From: Myxococcota bacterium
GTDB taxonomy: Bacteria; Myxococcota_A; UBA796; CAJQPC01
Assembly: GCA_023150775.1 (NCBI GenBank)
Contig: JAKLKE010000008.1
Location: 1 to 58,922 of the forward strand
Direction of reading: 5' to 3'
DNA length: 58,922 bases
How positions within the stretch are numbered: the stretch's first letter is position 1; every line of letters begins with the position of its first letter. This document shows, one piece after another, positions 8,838 through 17,918 of the stretch. Below the pieces are notes generated by a model. It saw only the letters and a list, made by a program, of their open reading frames with translations. It was not told where the DNA came from and ran no database searches. The position numbers were made by a program, and so were the translations under genes.

Positions 8838-9887
8838 ATGTCCACCTTCGACCCCAACGCCGCCGCTGGTGATGATTCCGGCGTCTTCGGCCTGCCTTAC
8901 GGTGAAGAAGAGAGCGCCTTGGTGATCGTGCCTGTGCCGTGGGAGGCGACGACCTCTTACGGCGGCGGCGCGGCCCAGGGCCCGGCGGCGATCCTCGCGG
9001 CGAGCCGCCAGGTGGACCTCTTCGACCTCGACGTGCTGCGCCCCTATGCGCCCGGCCTGTTCATGCGGCCGATCCCCGACGACCTCCTCGCCCTGAACGA
9101 CCGCGCGAAGGCCTTGGCCCAGCGGGTGATCGCCGTCGGCGGCGCCATCGGCGACGACCCCGAGCTGCGCGCGGCCTTGGCAGAAGTGAACCAGCTCTCC
9201 GAGGTGGTGAACCAGCGTGTGGACGACGAGGTGTCCAGCGTGCTTGATGCGGGCAAGATCCCCGGGGTGCTCGGCGGTGACCACTCCGTGCCGCTGGGCG
9301 CGTGGCGGGCCTTGGCGCGGCGGGTGCCGTCCTTTGGTGTGCTGCACATCGACGCCCACCTGGATCTGCGTGACGCCTATGAGGGCTTCCAGTACTCCCA
9401 CGCCTCGATCCTACGAAACGGGCTCAACGAGGTGCCCGCGATCACCCGGCTGGTGCAGGTCGGCATGAGGGACGTCGGTGAGGACGAGCTGCGCTTCGCG
9501 GGCAGCCAAGGGGAGCGGGTGCGCGTCTTCTTTGACCGTGAGCTGTCCCGGCGCCGCTTCGTCGGTGAGCCCTGGGTGCGCGTCGCCCGGCTGATCGTCG
9601 ACGCCTTGCCCGAGCAGGTCTGGGTGACCTTCGACATCGACGGCCTCGACCCCAAGCTCTGCCCCAACACCGGCACCCCCGTCCCCGGCGGCTTAGAGCT
9701 CGCCGAGGCGAACTTCTTGTTGGGGGAGGTCGTGAGATCCGGCCGGAAGATCCTCGGCTTTGATCTCAACGAGGTCGCCCCGGCCGCCGACGGCCGCGAC
9801 GAGTGGGACGCCAACGTCGGCGCCCGCACGCTGTACAAGCTCTGCGCCTGGACCCTCGCCAGCCAGGGCAAAGCCCCGCTGCGTTAG
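8838..9887 (+). CDS. agmatinase/arginase-family ureohydrolase
   Basis: The 349-residue product has the binuclear manganese site of ureohydrolases: GGDHSVPLGAWRAL, LHIDAHLDLRDAYEGF followed by YSHAS, and TFDIDGLDP. The substrate loop is PNTGTPVPGGLE, with Asn where Gly is usual in PGTGTP. It should hydrolyse a guanidino compound such as agmatine or a relative to urea and an amine. ATG at 8838 (GGAG 9 bases upstream) is preferred to the GTG at 8823. About 50 residues between the GGAAQGP motif and GGDHS are longer than in short agmatinases. Substrate is not decided by sequence alone. Confidence 0.87.
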   Translation: MSTFDPNAAAGDDSGVFGLPYGEEESALVIVPVPWEATTSYGGGAAQGPAAILAASRQVDLFDLDVLRPYAPGLFMRPIPDDLLALNDRAKALAQRVIAVGGAIGDDPELRAALAEVNQLSEVVNQRVDDEVSSVLDAGKIPGVLGGDHSVPLGAWRALARRVPSFGVLHIDAHLDLRDAYEGFQYSHASILRNGLNEVPAITRLVQVGMRDVGEDELRFAGSQGERVRVFFDRELSRRRFVGEPWVRVARLIVDALPEQVWVTFDIDGLDPKLCPNTGTPVPGGLELAEANFLLGEVVRSGRKILGFDLNEVAPAADGRDEWDANVGARTLYKLCAWTLASQGKAPLR

Positions 9888-9891
9888 CCAA

Positions 9892-10539
9892 ATGAGCACG
9901 GACTGGCGACCGCCGCCGCCCCTGCCGCCGTCTTCGCCCGAGCGGGTGCGCGGCGCCTTGGGCGGGAGCCTGCTCTACGACCAGCCGGCCCTCGCCGCCG
10001 AGCGCGCCCGGCTGGAGGCCTTCATCGCCGGTCCTGAGCCTCTGGGGGTGGAGGTCGGCTTTGACCACGGGATGCGCATCTTGGAGCGCGCCCGCCGCCA
10101 GCCCGACTGGCGCTGGCTCGGCGTCGAGATCCGCCGGGCCCGGGTCGAGGCCGCCGCGCCCCACGCCCCGCAGAACTGCCTGTTGTGGCGGGCCGACGCC
10201 CGGGCGGTCTTCGCCGCGCTCATGCCGCCGGGTCGGGTGAGCTTGGTGGAGGTCTACTTCCCGACGCCGACGGAGAACCCGCGCCACCTCTTGTGGACGC
10301 CAGGCTTCGTAGACGCCTTGGGGCGGGCGCTGGCGCCGGACGGCCGCCTCGTCGTGGTCACCGACGTCGAGGGCCTGCACCAGCACCTCGGCGCCTTGCT
10401 GAGCGGTTGGACCGACGCCGAAGAGCCGCCCGCCGCGGGCGTGTTGAGCCGCCGAGAGCGGGTGTGCCGCCGGGACGGCCTGCCTGTGTACCGCCGCTGC
10501 GTGTCCCCGCCGAGGGGCGAGCGGGTGGGCGGCCGCTGA
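9892..10539 (+). CDS. TrmB-like SAM-dependent tRNA (guanine-N7) methyltransferase
   Basis: The 215-residue product begins 4 bases after the ureohydrolase stop. It has a Rossmann methyltransferase core: LGVEVGFDHGMRILERAR (SAM loop, with Asp-His where GxGxG is usual), WLGVEIRRARVEAAA, NCLLWRADARAVF, and VEVYFPTPTENPRHLL at the position of the TrmB FPDPW.K.RH motif. The pattern fits TrmB, which makes m7G46 in tRNA, but the altered SAM and FPDP motifs leave room for a diverged paralogue. A C-terminal extension (GVLSRRERVCRRDGLPVYR) is Arg-rich. Confidence 0.62.
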   Translation: MSTDWRPPPPLPPSSPERVRGALGGSLLYDQPALAAERARLEAFIAGPEPLGVEVGFDHGMRILERARRQPDWRWLGVEIRRARVEAAAPHAPQNCLLWRADARAVFAALMPPGRVSLVEVYFPTPTENPRHLLWTPGFVDALGRALAPDGRLVVVTDVEGLHQHLGALLSGWTDAEEPPAAGVLSRRERVCRRDGLPVYRRCVSPPRGERVGGR

Positions 10540-10549
10540 GGGAGGATCC

Positions 10550-10576
10550 TAATCTCCGCAAAGTCTGCGGAGATTA
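10550..10576. promoter_or_regulatory. operator copy 1: perfect palindrome upstream of the Fic gene
   Basis: TAATCTCCGCA at 10550-10560 and its exact reverse complement TGCGGAGATTA at 10566-10576 are separated by 5 bases. It lies 11 bases after the methyltransferase stop and could also act as a transcript stem-loop. The same sequence recurs three more times before the Fic start, always with a 5-base gap when both arms are present. Confidence 0.75.
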
Positions 10577-10594
10577 AGGAGAGGGCCCGGGGGC

Positions 10595-10605
10595 TAATCT
10601 CCGCA
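10595..10605. promoter_or_regulatory. operator copy 2: half-site
   Basis: TAATCTCCGCA occurs once here without a right arm (the next bases are TCGAGGCCC). It is identical to the left arm of the three palindromes around it, so it is probably a degraded or single-subunit site. Confidence 0.6.
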
Positions 10606-10725
10606 TCGAGGCCCAGGGCCGCATCCTGCTACGGCGGGGATGATTCGTGAACTTTATGGGTTCATCCAAGAAGATTCGCCATCGATGGATCGGCTGGCTG
10701 TGCCTCCCTACCGCGCGGTGCTGGG

Positions 10726-10754
10726 CTAATCTCCGCACATTTTGCGGAGATTAG
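10726..10754. promoter_or_regulatory. operator copy 3: perfect palindrome with 12-bp arms
   Basis: CTAATCTCCGCA (10726-10737) and TGCGGAGATTAG (10743-10754) pair perfectly across a 5-base gap (CATTT). It sits about 50 bases upstream of the Fic start codon, where a promoter would be expected. Confidence 0.75.
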
Positions 10755-10781
10755 GCTTGCCTCTGGGCTCCACCCCAGCCA

Positions 10782-10808
10782 TAATCTCCGCATGAGGTGC
10801 GGAGAATG
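10782..10808 (+). promoter_or_regulatory. operator copy 4: palindrome covering the Fic RBS and start codon
   Basis: The left arm TAATCTCCGCA (10782-10792) is exact. The right arm begins TGCGGAGA at 10798 and then runs into the ATG at 10806, matching 9 of 11 bases. The ribosome-binding bases lie inside the palindrome, so a protein bound here, or the RNA hairpin itself, would block expression of the Fic gene. Confidence 0.7.
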
Positions 10809-11918
10809 AGCCAGTTCATCCACGAGCTCAAAGGCTGGCCCCAGCTCACCTGGGATGAGCCCGTCGTCGCCGAGGCGCTGGTGCCGCTTCGTAGCCACCA
10901 AGCCCGGCTCTTGGGGCGTATGGAGGCGTTCGGGCGCAGCCTTCAGGGCGAGGCCAATCTGCGCTCGCTCACAGCTGAGGCCCTGATGACGAGCGAGATC
11001 GAGGGTGAGCTCCTCGACTTTGATCAGGTGCGCTCGTCCTTCGCGCGGCGGCTGGGCCTCGACATCGGCGTGTTGACCCCCGCCGATCGCCACGTTGAGG
11101 GCCTCGTAGACGTGATCTTCGACGCCACCCAACACTACGCGCTGCCCCTCACCCCCGAGCGCCTCTTCTCTTGGCACCACCTGCTGTTCCCCACGGGCCT
11201 CGACGACCTCGGCTCGTTGACCGTCGGCGCATGGCGCACCGGGCCGATGCAGGTCATCTCCGGGCACTTGGACCGCATCAAGGTGCACTTTGTGGCCCCG
11301 GAGGCCCCGCGGCTGGACGAGGAGGGCGCACGTTTTCTGCGCTGGTTCAACGCTGAAGACTCCCTCGACGGCATCATCCGCGCCGCCGTCGCGCACCTCT
11401 GGTTCATCACGATTCACCCCTTCGACGACGGCAACGGCCGCCTCGCCCGGGCGATCACCGAGCTGTCCTTGGCCCGCTCCGAGGAGCGGCCTTGGCGCTG
11501 CTACAGCCTCTCGACGCAGATTCGGGCCGAGCGCCGCGACTACTACAAGGCCCTGGAGTCCGCCCAGCGTGGCGGGCTCAACATCACGCCTTGGTTGATG
11601 TGGTTCATGGGCTGCCTGGACCGCGCCTTCCACAGCGCCGAGGGATTGCTGGCTGACGTGCTGCACAAGGCGCGCTTCTGGGCCGAGCACCACGACAAAC
11701 CCTTAAACCACCGCCAGCGGATGATGCTCAACGACCTGCTCGACGGCTCCTTTCTCGGCAACCTCACGTCCTCGAAGTGGGCCAAGCTCACGGGCTGCTC
11801 CCAAGACACCGCCGGTCGAGACCTCGACACCTTGGTGAAGCTCGGGCTCCTGATCCGGAGCGCCGCCGGGGGCCGCAGCACGGCCTACACCCTCGCGCCG
11901 CTGCCGTCCGCCCGGTAG
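10806..11918 (+). CDS. Fic family protein (DUF4172 N-domain, class II, C-terminal winged helix)
   Basis: The 370-residue product should transfer AMP (or another nucleotide moiety) to a protein target. The N-terminal DUF4172 region carries the self-inhibitory motif T62-SEI-E66-G67. The catalytic Fic motif is HPFDDGNGRLAR (His204). The C-terminal 60 residues look like a winged helix (SSKWAKLTGCSQDTAGRDLD, then LVKLGLLIRSAAGGRSTAYT). ATG at 10806 is used; a GTG three codons earlier is possible. The four operator copies upstream suggest that the protein represses its own gene through its DNA-binding end; this is inference. No antitoxin gene lies next to it, as expected for a class II Fic with built-in inhibitor. 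Confidence 0.92.
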   Translation: MSQFIHELKGWPQLTWDEPVVAEALVPLRSHQARLLGRMEAFGRSLQGEANLRSLTAEALMTSEIEGELLDFDQVRSSFARRLGLDIGVLTPADRHVEGLVDVIFDATQHYALPLTPERLFSWHHLLFPTGLDDLGSLTVGAWRTGPMQVISGHLDRIKVHFVAPEAPRLDEEGARFLRWFNAEDSLDGIIRAAVAHLWFITIHPFDDGNGRLARAITELSLARSEERPWRCYSLSTQIRAERRDYYKALESAQRGGLNITPWLMWFMGCLDRAFHSAEGLLADVLHKARFWAEHHDKPLNHRQRMMLNDLLDGSFLGNLTSSKWAKLTGCSQDTAGRDLDTLVKLGLLIRSAAGGRSTAYTLAPLPSAR

Positions 11919-11945
11919 ATCTATCCAATCAGATAGCGATCTATC
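11918..11945 (+). promoter_or_regulatory. candidate RtcR enhancer (UAS) of rtcBA
   Basis: GATCTATC occurs at 11918-11925 and again at 11938-11945, exactly 20 bases apart, with GATAG in between, so that CTATC/GATAG inverted repeats are also formed. The site is about 80-105 bases upstream of the expected start of a sigma-54 promoter, the normal position for an enhancer-binding activator. The link to RtcR is inference. Confidence 0.5.
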
Positions 11946-11996
11946 TGTTCAGCGCGGCTGGTGGCGCCCCAACCCCTCTCCCGGCCCTCGCCGCGC

Positions 11997-12014
11997 TCGG
12001 CACGCTCCTTGCTA
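11997..12014 (+). promoter_or_regulatory. sigma-54 promoter of rtcBA
   Basis: CGGCACGCTCCTTGCTA matches the -24/-12 consensus TGGCAC-N5-TTGCW. The invariant GG (11999-12000) and GC (12011-12012) are 10 bases apart as required. Transcription should begin near 12024, 24 bases before the rtcB ATG. Sigma-54 and RtcR dependence of rtcBA is known from E. coli. Confidence 0.8.
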
Positions 12015-12047
12015 AAGGGGCGGCGACACTCATCAACGGAGCGAACG

Positions 12048-13274
12048 ATGTCCAACGAGACCCCGCAGTATCAGACCTTGCCGAGCCAGGGTCACCCGAT
12101 CAAGGCTTGGGTTCGCGGCGTGGCCGTCGAGCCTGAGGCCCAGCGGCAGCTTGAGAACATCGCCTCGCTGCCCTTCATCTACAAACACGTCGCCGTCATG
12201 CCCGACGTTCACCTGGGCAAAGGCGCCACGGTGGGCAGCGTCATCCCCACCACCGAGGCCATCATCCCCGCCGCCGTCGGCGTGGACCTCGGCTGCGGCA
12301 TGATCGCCCAGCGCACCACCTTACGCGCGGAGCACCTGCCGGACGACCTCCGCCCCCTGCGCCTCAAGATCGAGCGCGCCGTGCCCCATGGCCGCTCCGA
12401 CAACGGCGGCAAGAACGACCGGGGCGCGTGGAACGACCCGCGCGAGCGTATTCGCGCCGCGTGGGGCCAGCTCGCCCCGGGCTTCAAACGTATCGTCGAG
12501 AAGCACCCCAAGGTGGGCCAGTCCAACAACGCCAACCAGCTCGGCACCTTGGGCACCGGCAACCACTTCATCGAGGTCTGCCTCGACACCGAGGGGGTGG
12601 TGTGGCTCATGCTGCACTCGGGCTCCCGGGGCGTCGGCAACAAGATCGGCACCTACTTCATCGAGAAGGCCCGGGAGGAGATGTTGAAGCTCGACATCCA
12701 CCTGCCCGACCGCGACCTCGGCTACCTGCGCGAGGGCACGGAGTCCTTCGATGACTACGTCGAGGCCGTGTCTTGGGCCCAGTCCTACGCGGCGATGAAC
12801 CGGGCGCTCATGATGGAGGCCGTCGTGGACGCGGCCCGGACGACGCTGCCGCCCTTTGAGCTCACCGATGTGGCGGTGAACTGCCACCACAACTACATCG
12901 CCCGGGAGACGCACTTCGGCGAGGAGGTCTGGGTGACCCGAAAAGGCGCCGTGCGCGCCGGCTTGGGTGAGCTGGGCATCATCCCCGGCAGCATGGGCGC
13001 CAAGAGCTTCATCGTCCGGGGCAAAGGCAACGCGGAGAGCTTCTGCTCGTGCAGCCACGGCGCGGGCCGCTCGATGAGCCGCACCAAAGCCAAGAAGATG
13101 TTCACCGTCGCCGACCAGATCCGCGCCACTGAGGGCGTGGAGTGCCGCAAAGACGCGGACGTGATCGATGAGATCCCGATGGCCTACAAGCCCATCGACG
13201 ACGTGATGGCCGCCCAGTCGGAGCTCGTGGAGATCGTCGCGACGCTTCGCCAGGTCGTGTGTGTGAAGGGCTGA
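12048..13274 (+). CDS. rtcB: RNA-splicing ligase RtcB
   Basis: The 408-residue enzyme joins RNA ends with 2',3'-cyclic phosphate or 3'-phosphate to 5'-OH ends using GTP and manganese. Metal and guanylate motifs are intact: MPDVHLGKGATVGSVIP, GVDLGCGM, NNANQLGTLGTGNHF, HSGSRGVG, and SCSHGAGRSMSRTKA with the nucleophile His337, the same number as in E. coli. ATG at 12048 has GGAG 7 bases upstream. It is the first gene of a sigma-54 operon with rtcA, facing the gene for its activator RtcR. Expected role: repair of cleaved tRNA or rRNA after stress. Confidence 0.97.
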   Translation: MSNETPQYQTLPSQGHPIKAWVRGVAVEPEAQRQLENIASLPFIYKHVAVMPDVHLGKGATVGSVIPTTEAIIPAAVGVDLGCGMIAQRTTLRAEHLPDDLRPLRLKIERAVPHGRSDNGGKNDRGAWNDPRERIRAAWGQLAPGFKRIVEKHPKVGQSNNANQLGTLGTGNHFIEVCLDTEGVVWLMLHSGSRGVGNKIGTYFIEKAREEMLKLDIHLPDRDLGYLREGTESFDDYVEAVSWAQSYAAMNRALMMEAVVDAARTTLPPFELTDVAVNCHHNYIARETHFGEEVWVTRKGAVRAGLGELGIIPGSMGAKSFIVRGKGNAESFCSCSHGAGRSMSRTKAKKMFTVADQIRATEGVECRKDADVIDEIPMAYKPIDDVMAAQSELVEIVATLRQVVCVKG

Positions 13275-13307
13275 GACGCCGCCCCGCAGGGGGCCCTGGA
13301 GAGACCG

Positions 13308-14330
13308 ATGTTCACCCTCGACGGCGGCGAAGGCGAAGGTGGAGGCCAGATCCTCCGCACCGCCTTGGCCTGCTCCCTAATCACCGGGGAGCCCCTGCAC
13401 ATTCGACGGATCCGCGCTGGCCGGGCAAAGCCGGGCCTCCTCCGCCAGCACCTCACCGCGACGCTCGCCGCGGCTGAGGTGGGGGAGGCGCAGGTCGAGG
13501 GCGCGCACCTGGGCTCCACTGAGCTTCGTTTCACCCCCCGGACGATCCGGGGCGGTGAGCGCCGCTTCGCCGTCGGCACCGCGGGCAGCGCCGGGCTCGT
13601 GCTCCAGACCGTGCTCCCGGCCTTGCTCAAGGCGCCGGAGGCCTCGGTCTTGACCCTGGAGGGCGGCACCCACAACCCCTCGGCGCCGCCGTTTGACGCG
13701 CTGAACGACGTGTTTGTCCCGGCCTTGGCCCGCCTCGGCGCCCAGGTGACGCTGGGCCTCACCCGCCACGGCTTCTTCCCCGCGGGCGGAGGGCGCTTCA
13801 CGGCGATGATCACGCCCTCCGACCTTCACCCGACGCGCTGGCTTCGGCGCGGGGCGCTCTTGCGCACAGAGGCCATCGTGCTCAGCGCCAAGGTGCCCCC
13901 GGAGGTCGGCGAGCGGGCCTTGGAGGCCGCCGGCCGCCTCTTGGACATCCCCGCTGAAGACCGCCGCCTCATCCCCTGTCCGACGAGCCCCGGCCCCGGC
14001 CTCGCGCTCATGCTGCGGTTCACGAGCGAGTCTGGCGTCGAGGTGCTCACGGTCTTCGGCGAGAAGGGCGTGCGTGTCGAGGCGCTCATGGCCCAGCTCG
14101 TGCGAGAGGCACGGGCGTTTCTGAGCCTCGACGCCCCGGTGGGCGAGCACCTCGCCGACCAGCTCTTGTTGCCCCTGGTGATGGCCGGCGGCGGGGAGAT
14201 TCGGGTGGCGGCGGTGTCGTCGCACACCCGCACCAACGCCGAGGTGCTCACGCGCCTGCTCGGGGCGTCTTTCCGTTTTGTGGACGAGCCCGAGGGCGCG
14301 CGGGTGGTGGTCGAGGCGAAGGCGGGGTGA
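13308..14330 (+). CDS. rtcA: RNA 3'-terminal phosphate cyclase
   Basis: The 340-residue enzyme turns RNA 3'-phosphates into 2',3'-cyclic phosphates with ATP through an enzyme-His-AMP intermediate. The N-terminus GGEGEGGGQILRTALACS and the motif RAGRAKPGLLRQHLTA are typical, and the catalytic His281 lies in GEHLADQLLLPLVMAG. It follows rtcB by 33 bases with GGAG before the ATG. The cyclic ends it makes are substrates for RtcB, so the two form a repair pair. Confidence 0.96.
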   Translation: MFTLDGGEGEGGGQILRTALACSLITGEPLHIRRIRAGRAKPGLLRQHLTATLAAAEVGEAQVEGAHLGSTELRFTPRTIRGGERRFAVGTAGSAGLVLQTVLPALLKAPEASVLTLEGGTHNPSAPPFDALNDVFVPALARLGAQVTLGLTRHGFFPAGGGRFTAMITPSDLHPTRWLRRGALLRTEAIVLSAKVPPEVGERALEAAGRLLDIPAEDRRLIPCPTSPGPGLALMLRFTSESGVEVLTVFGEKGVRVEALMAQLVREARAFLSLDAPVGEHLADQLLLPLVMAGGGEIRVAAVSSHTRTNAEVLTRLLGASFRFVDEPEGARVVVEAKAG

Positions 14331-14364
14331 GCGGCGCCCCGACCGGGCCCAAGGAAAGCGGAGA

Positions 14365-14416
14365 GGCCCCTCATGTGAAGAGATCAGTGTTTGCTGATCC
14401 GTTCACATGAGGGGCC
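14365..14416. terminator. long perfect stem-loop after rtcA
   Basis: GGCCCCTCATGTGAA (14365-14379) pairs over 15 bases with TTCACATGAGGGGCC (14402-14416). Inside, GATCAG (14382-14387) pairs with CTGATC (14394-14399). It begins 34 bases after the rtcA stop. There is no T-run, so it may be a terminator, an RNA-stabilising 3' end, or the start of a structured RNA. Confidence 0.6.
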
Positions 14417-14421
14417 CCTCG

Positions 14422-14607
14422 TTCTCAGGAGCACCCCCGTGCATCCAAATTGGGACCTTCTCAGGTCCAAGACTCAACGGCGGCGTCCCCCGGTGCACCC
14501 CTGCGTCGTCCCGCGCCGCCGTCGGTCTTGTCGAGAAGACCAAATGCAAGGGCTGTGCCAGGACACACGCAGAGCAGGATCGGCCCTGGCGTGGGCGTAG
14601 GGGCGGT
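14422..14607. other. gene-free stretch rich in stem-loops between rtcA and rtcR; candidate non-coding RNA
   Basis: No convincing protein gene is present. Successive perfect hairpins are GGACC-TTCTCA-GGTCC (14453-14468), ACGGCGGCG with CGCCGCCGT (14477-14485/14514-14522), GGTCTT with AAGACC (14524-14541), and GCCAGG with CCTGGC (14557-14562/14585-14590). In other bacteria rtcBA loci often carry Y-RNA-like or tRNA-like RNAs; that is known for the family, but I cannot show a tRNA-like fold here. High GC makes some hairpins likely by chance. Confidence 0.35.
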
Positions 14608-14677
14608 TGTCCTCTGCGGAGGAGTGTCACGCCGTGAGATCGTGGTGTCCTGAGTGACACAACGATCGCAGAGGACA
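14608..14677. terminator. large stem-loop just after the rtcR stop
   Basis: TGTCCTCTGCG (14608-14618) pairs perfectly with CGCAGAGGACA (14667-14677), and inside GTGTCAC (14624-14630) pairs with GTGACAC (14654-14660). It lies 17 bases beyond the rtcR stop on the minus strand. It could terminate rtcR or be a stable RNA; no U-run follows. Confidence 0.5.
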
Positions 14678-14693
14678 GGACGCGGCGGGACGC

Positions 14694-16295
<1,602 letters not shown>

Positions 16296-16433
16296 AGGGG
16301 TGGGCGCTCCAGCGCGGGCGAGTATCCCAGGGCGGGCCAGTCCGCCTCGTCGAAAAGCCCATCGCGCCAAAACAGAAAACTTACCTTGTACTTACGATAA
16401 GATACCAACTCCCCCAATGAATGAGGTGTCGCC

Positions 16434-17828
16434 ATGATGGCTGTCCACAAGCTCTTCCCCCTCACGCTCCTCGCGCTGCTCGTGGTGGTCCCCGCGTGTT
16501 TTGAGGAGGAGGAGGACAAGATCGACTCCGAGGGAAACGAAGAGACCGGCGAGAGCGGGGGAGAGAGCGGCGACGACAGCTCCGGCGGGGATGACTCCTC
16601 TGAGCCCGACCCCGTCGAGGGCACGATCTCCGGCCGGGTCGAGGTGGTGCTGTACACCGAGGGCGCCGACGGCGAGCGGGAGTACATCTCTTACGCCGAC
16701 GCCGACGCGCTCACCGACTATGACCTCAGCGTCTTCCCCTTCGGCAAGGTGTTTGTGGCGGCCTACAACGCCGACGCGGCCGGGGTGAAGCAGTTCCACG
16801 GCGACGCGACCATCGACGCCCCGAGCATCGGCGGCGACGACTACAGCATCGACGTGCGCAAGAAGGACGGCTCCGGCGACGTGCTCGTCTACGCCCATGT
16901 GGACTGGTACCAAGACCGCATCTTGGGCTCGTGGGAGCCCCAGGAGCACTACGGCGACGTGGTGACCATCACTGAAGGCGCGGAGATCACCTCCGTAGAC
17001 ATCACCATCCTCGCGCCGATCCCCTACTCCGGCGGCGGCTCTTGTGACACGGTGAACGTCACCGGCGACGTCATCATCACCGTCTCCTACGCGGGCGGCG
17101 ACGTGGCCACCTTCTTCCAGACCACCGACGGCGAGGGCCCGTACTACGCCTCGTGGACCACGGTGAGCGCGGACGGCGGCGGCGCCTCGGGCGAGTTCAG
17201 CAACACGGCCTGCGCGGGGCTCGGCGAGGTGAAGCTGCGCGGCGCCTGGGACACCAACGGCAACAACATCATCGACGCCACCGACCGCTGGGGCGGCTAC
17301 ATCTCCGCCCCGGACACCGACGGCGGCCCGATCACCGTGGGCTCCTCAAGCCTCAGCGGCTACGACGTGCAGATCCCCTTGGGCGGCAGCGACGGCTTCT
17401 CCTTGGTGCCCTTCACCCGCATCAGCGGTGAGGTGTCCTTGGCCTCGGGCGTGGCCTTCGGTGACGCCACGGCGGGGCTGCCCGCGGGCACGAAGGTGTA
17501 CACCGTCGCGCTCAAGTACCGCCCGTCGAGCGAGATCTACGTCTCGGAGTTCAAGACCTACGCCTATGACTCCGAGAGCTGGGACGTCGCCGACATCGCC
17601 ACGGACACCTCAAAGTCCTACACCCTGAACGTGCCCGCGGAGACCATCGTGTACCTGTGGTCCTTCGCCGACACCGACGGCGACGGCGTGCTCAACGAGC
17701 CCGGCGAGCCCGTGGCCGCGGGCGGCGGGGAGTCCAGCGGGCGTCTGCCGACCGGCGGCAGCGGGGCGAGCGGCATCTCCTTGTCCCTCAACGCGCCGCC
17801 GAGCCCCTCGGACACCGGCGCGGAGTGA
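16434..17828 (+). CDS. large acidic lipoprotein of unknown function
   Basis: The 464-residue product has a lipoprotein signal (LTLLALLVVVPAC, Cys at about 22). Then comes a low-complexity acidic linker rich in Glu, Gly, Ser and Asp (about residues 23-62). The rest is beta-rich and contains several repeated beta-sandwich-like stretches (TISGRVEVVLYTEGADGERE; RISGEVSLASGVAFGD). Near the end is a short Ca-binding-like DTDGDGVLNEPGE. It is probably anchored in the outer membrane with a long spacer. GAGGTG precedes the ATG. It is divergent from rtcR; I see no functional link. Confidence 0.75.
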   Translation: MMAVHKLFPLTLLALLVVVPACFEEEEDKIDSEGNEETGESGGESGDDSSGGDDSSEPDPVEGTISGRVEVVLYTEGADGEREYISYADADALTDYDLSVFPFGKVFVAAYNADAAGVKQFHGDATIDAPSIGGDDYSIDVRKKDGSGDVLVYAHVDWYQDRILGSWEPQEHYGDVVTITEGAEITSVDITILAPIPYSGGGSCDTVNVTGDVIITVSYAGGDVATFFQTTDGEGPYYASWTTVSADGGGASGEFSNTACAGLGEVKLRGAWDTNGNNIIDATDRWGGYISAPDTDGGPITVGSSSLSGYDVQIPLGGSDGFSLVPFTRISGEVSLASGVAFGDATAGLPAGTKVYTVALKYRPSSEIYVSEFKTYAYDSESWDVADIATDTSKSYTLNVPAETIVYLWSFADTDGDGVLNEPGEPVAAGGGESSGRLPTGGSGASGISLSLNAPPSPSDTGAE

Positions 17829-17918
17829 GCTGAAGGCGGCGCAGGGCGAGGATCTTCGCTCGCCCTGTCGCCGCTGCGCAGAGCTGGGTGTATCCTGGGC
17901 CTTCGCCTCGGAGCCCTC

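Noticed and set aside
14453-14468. T-arm of a tRNA-like domain (GGACC-TTCTCA-GGTCC)
   Set aside because: The loop has 6 rather than 7 bases and I cannot build an acceptor stem or other arms around it, so I do not call a tRNA or tRNA mimic.
14391-14660. Small open frames (60-85 codons) between rtcA and rtcR
   Set aside because: None has a good RBS or recognisable sequence, and several overlap on both strands across hairpins.
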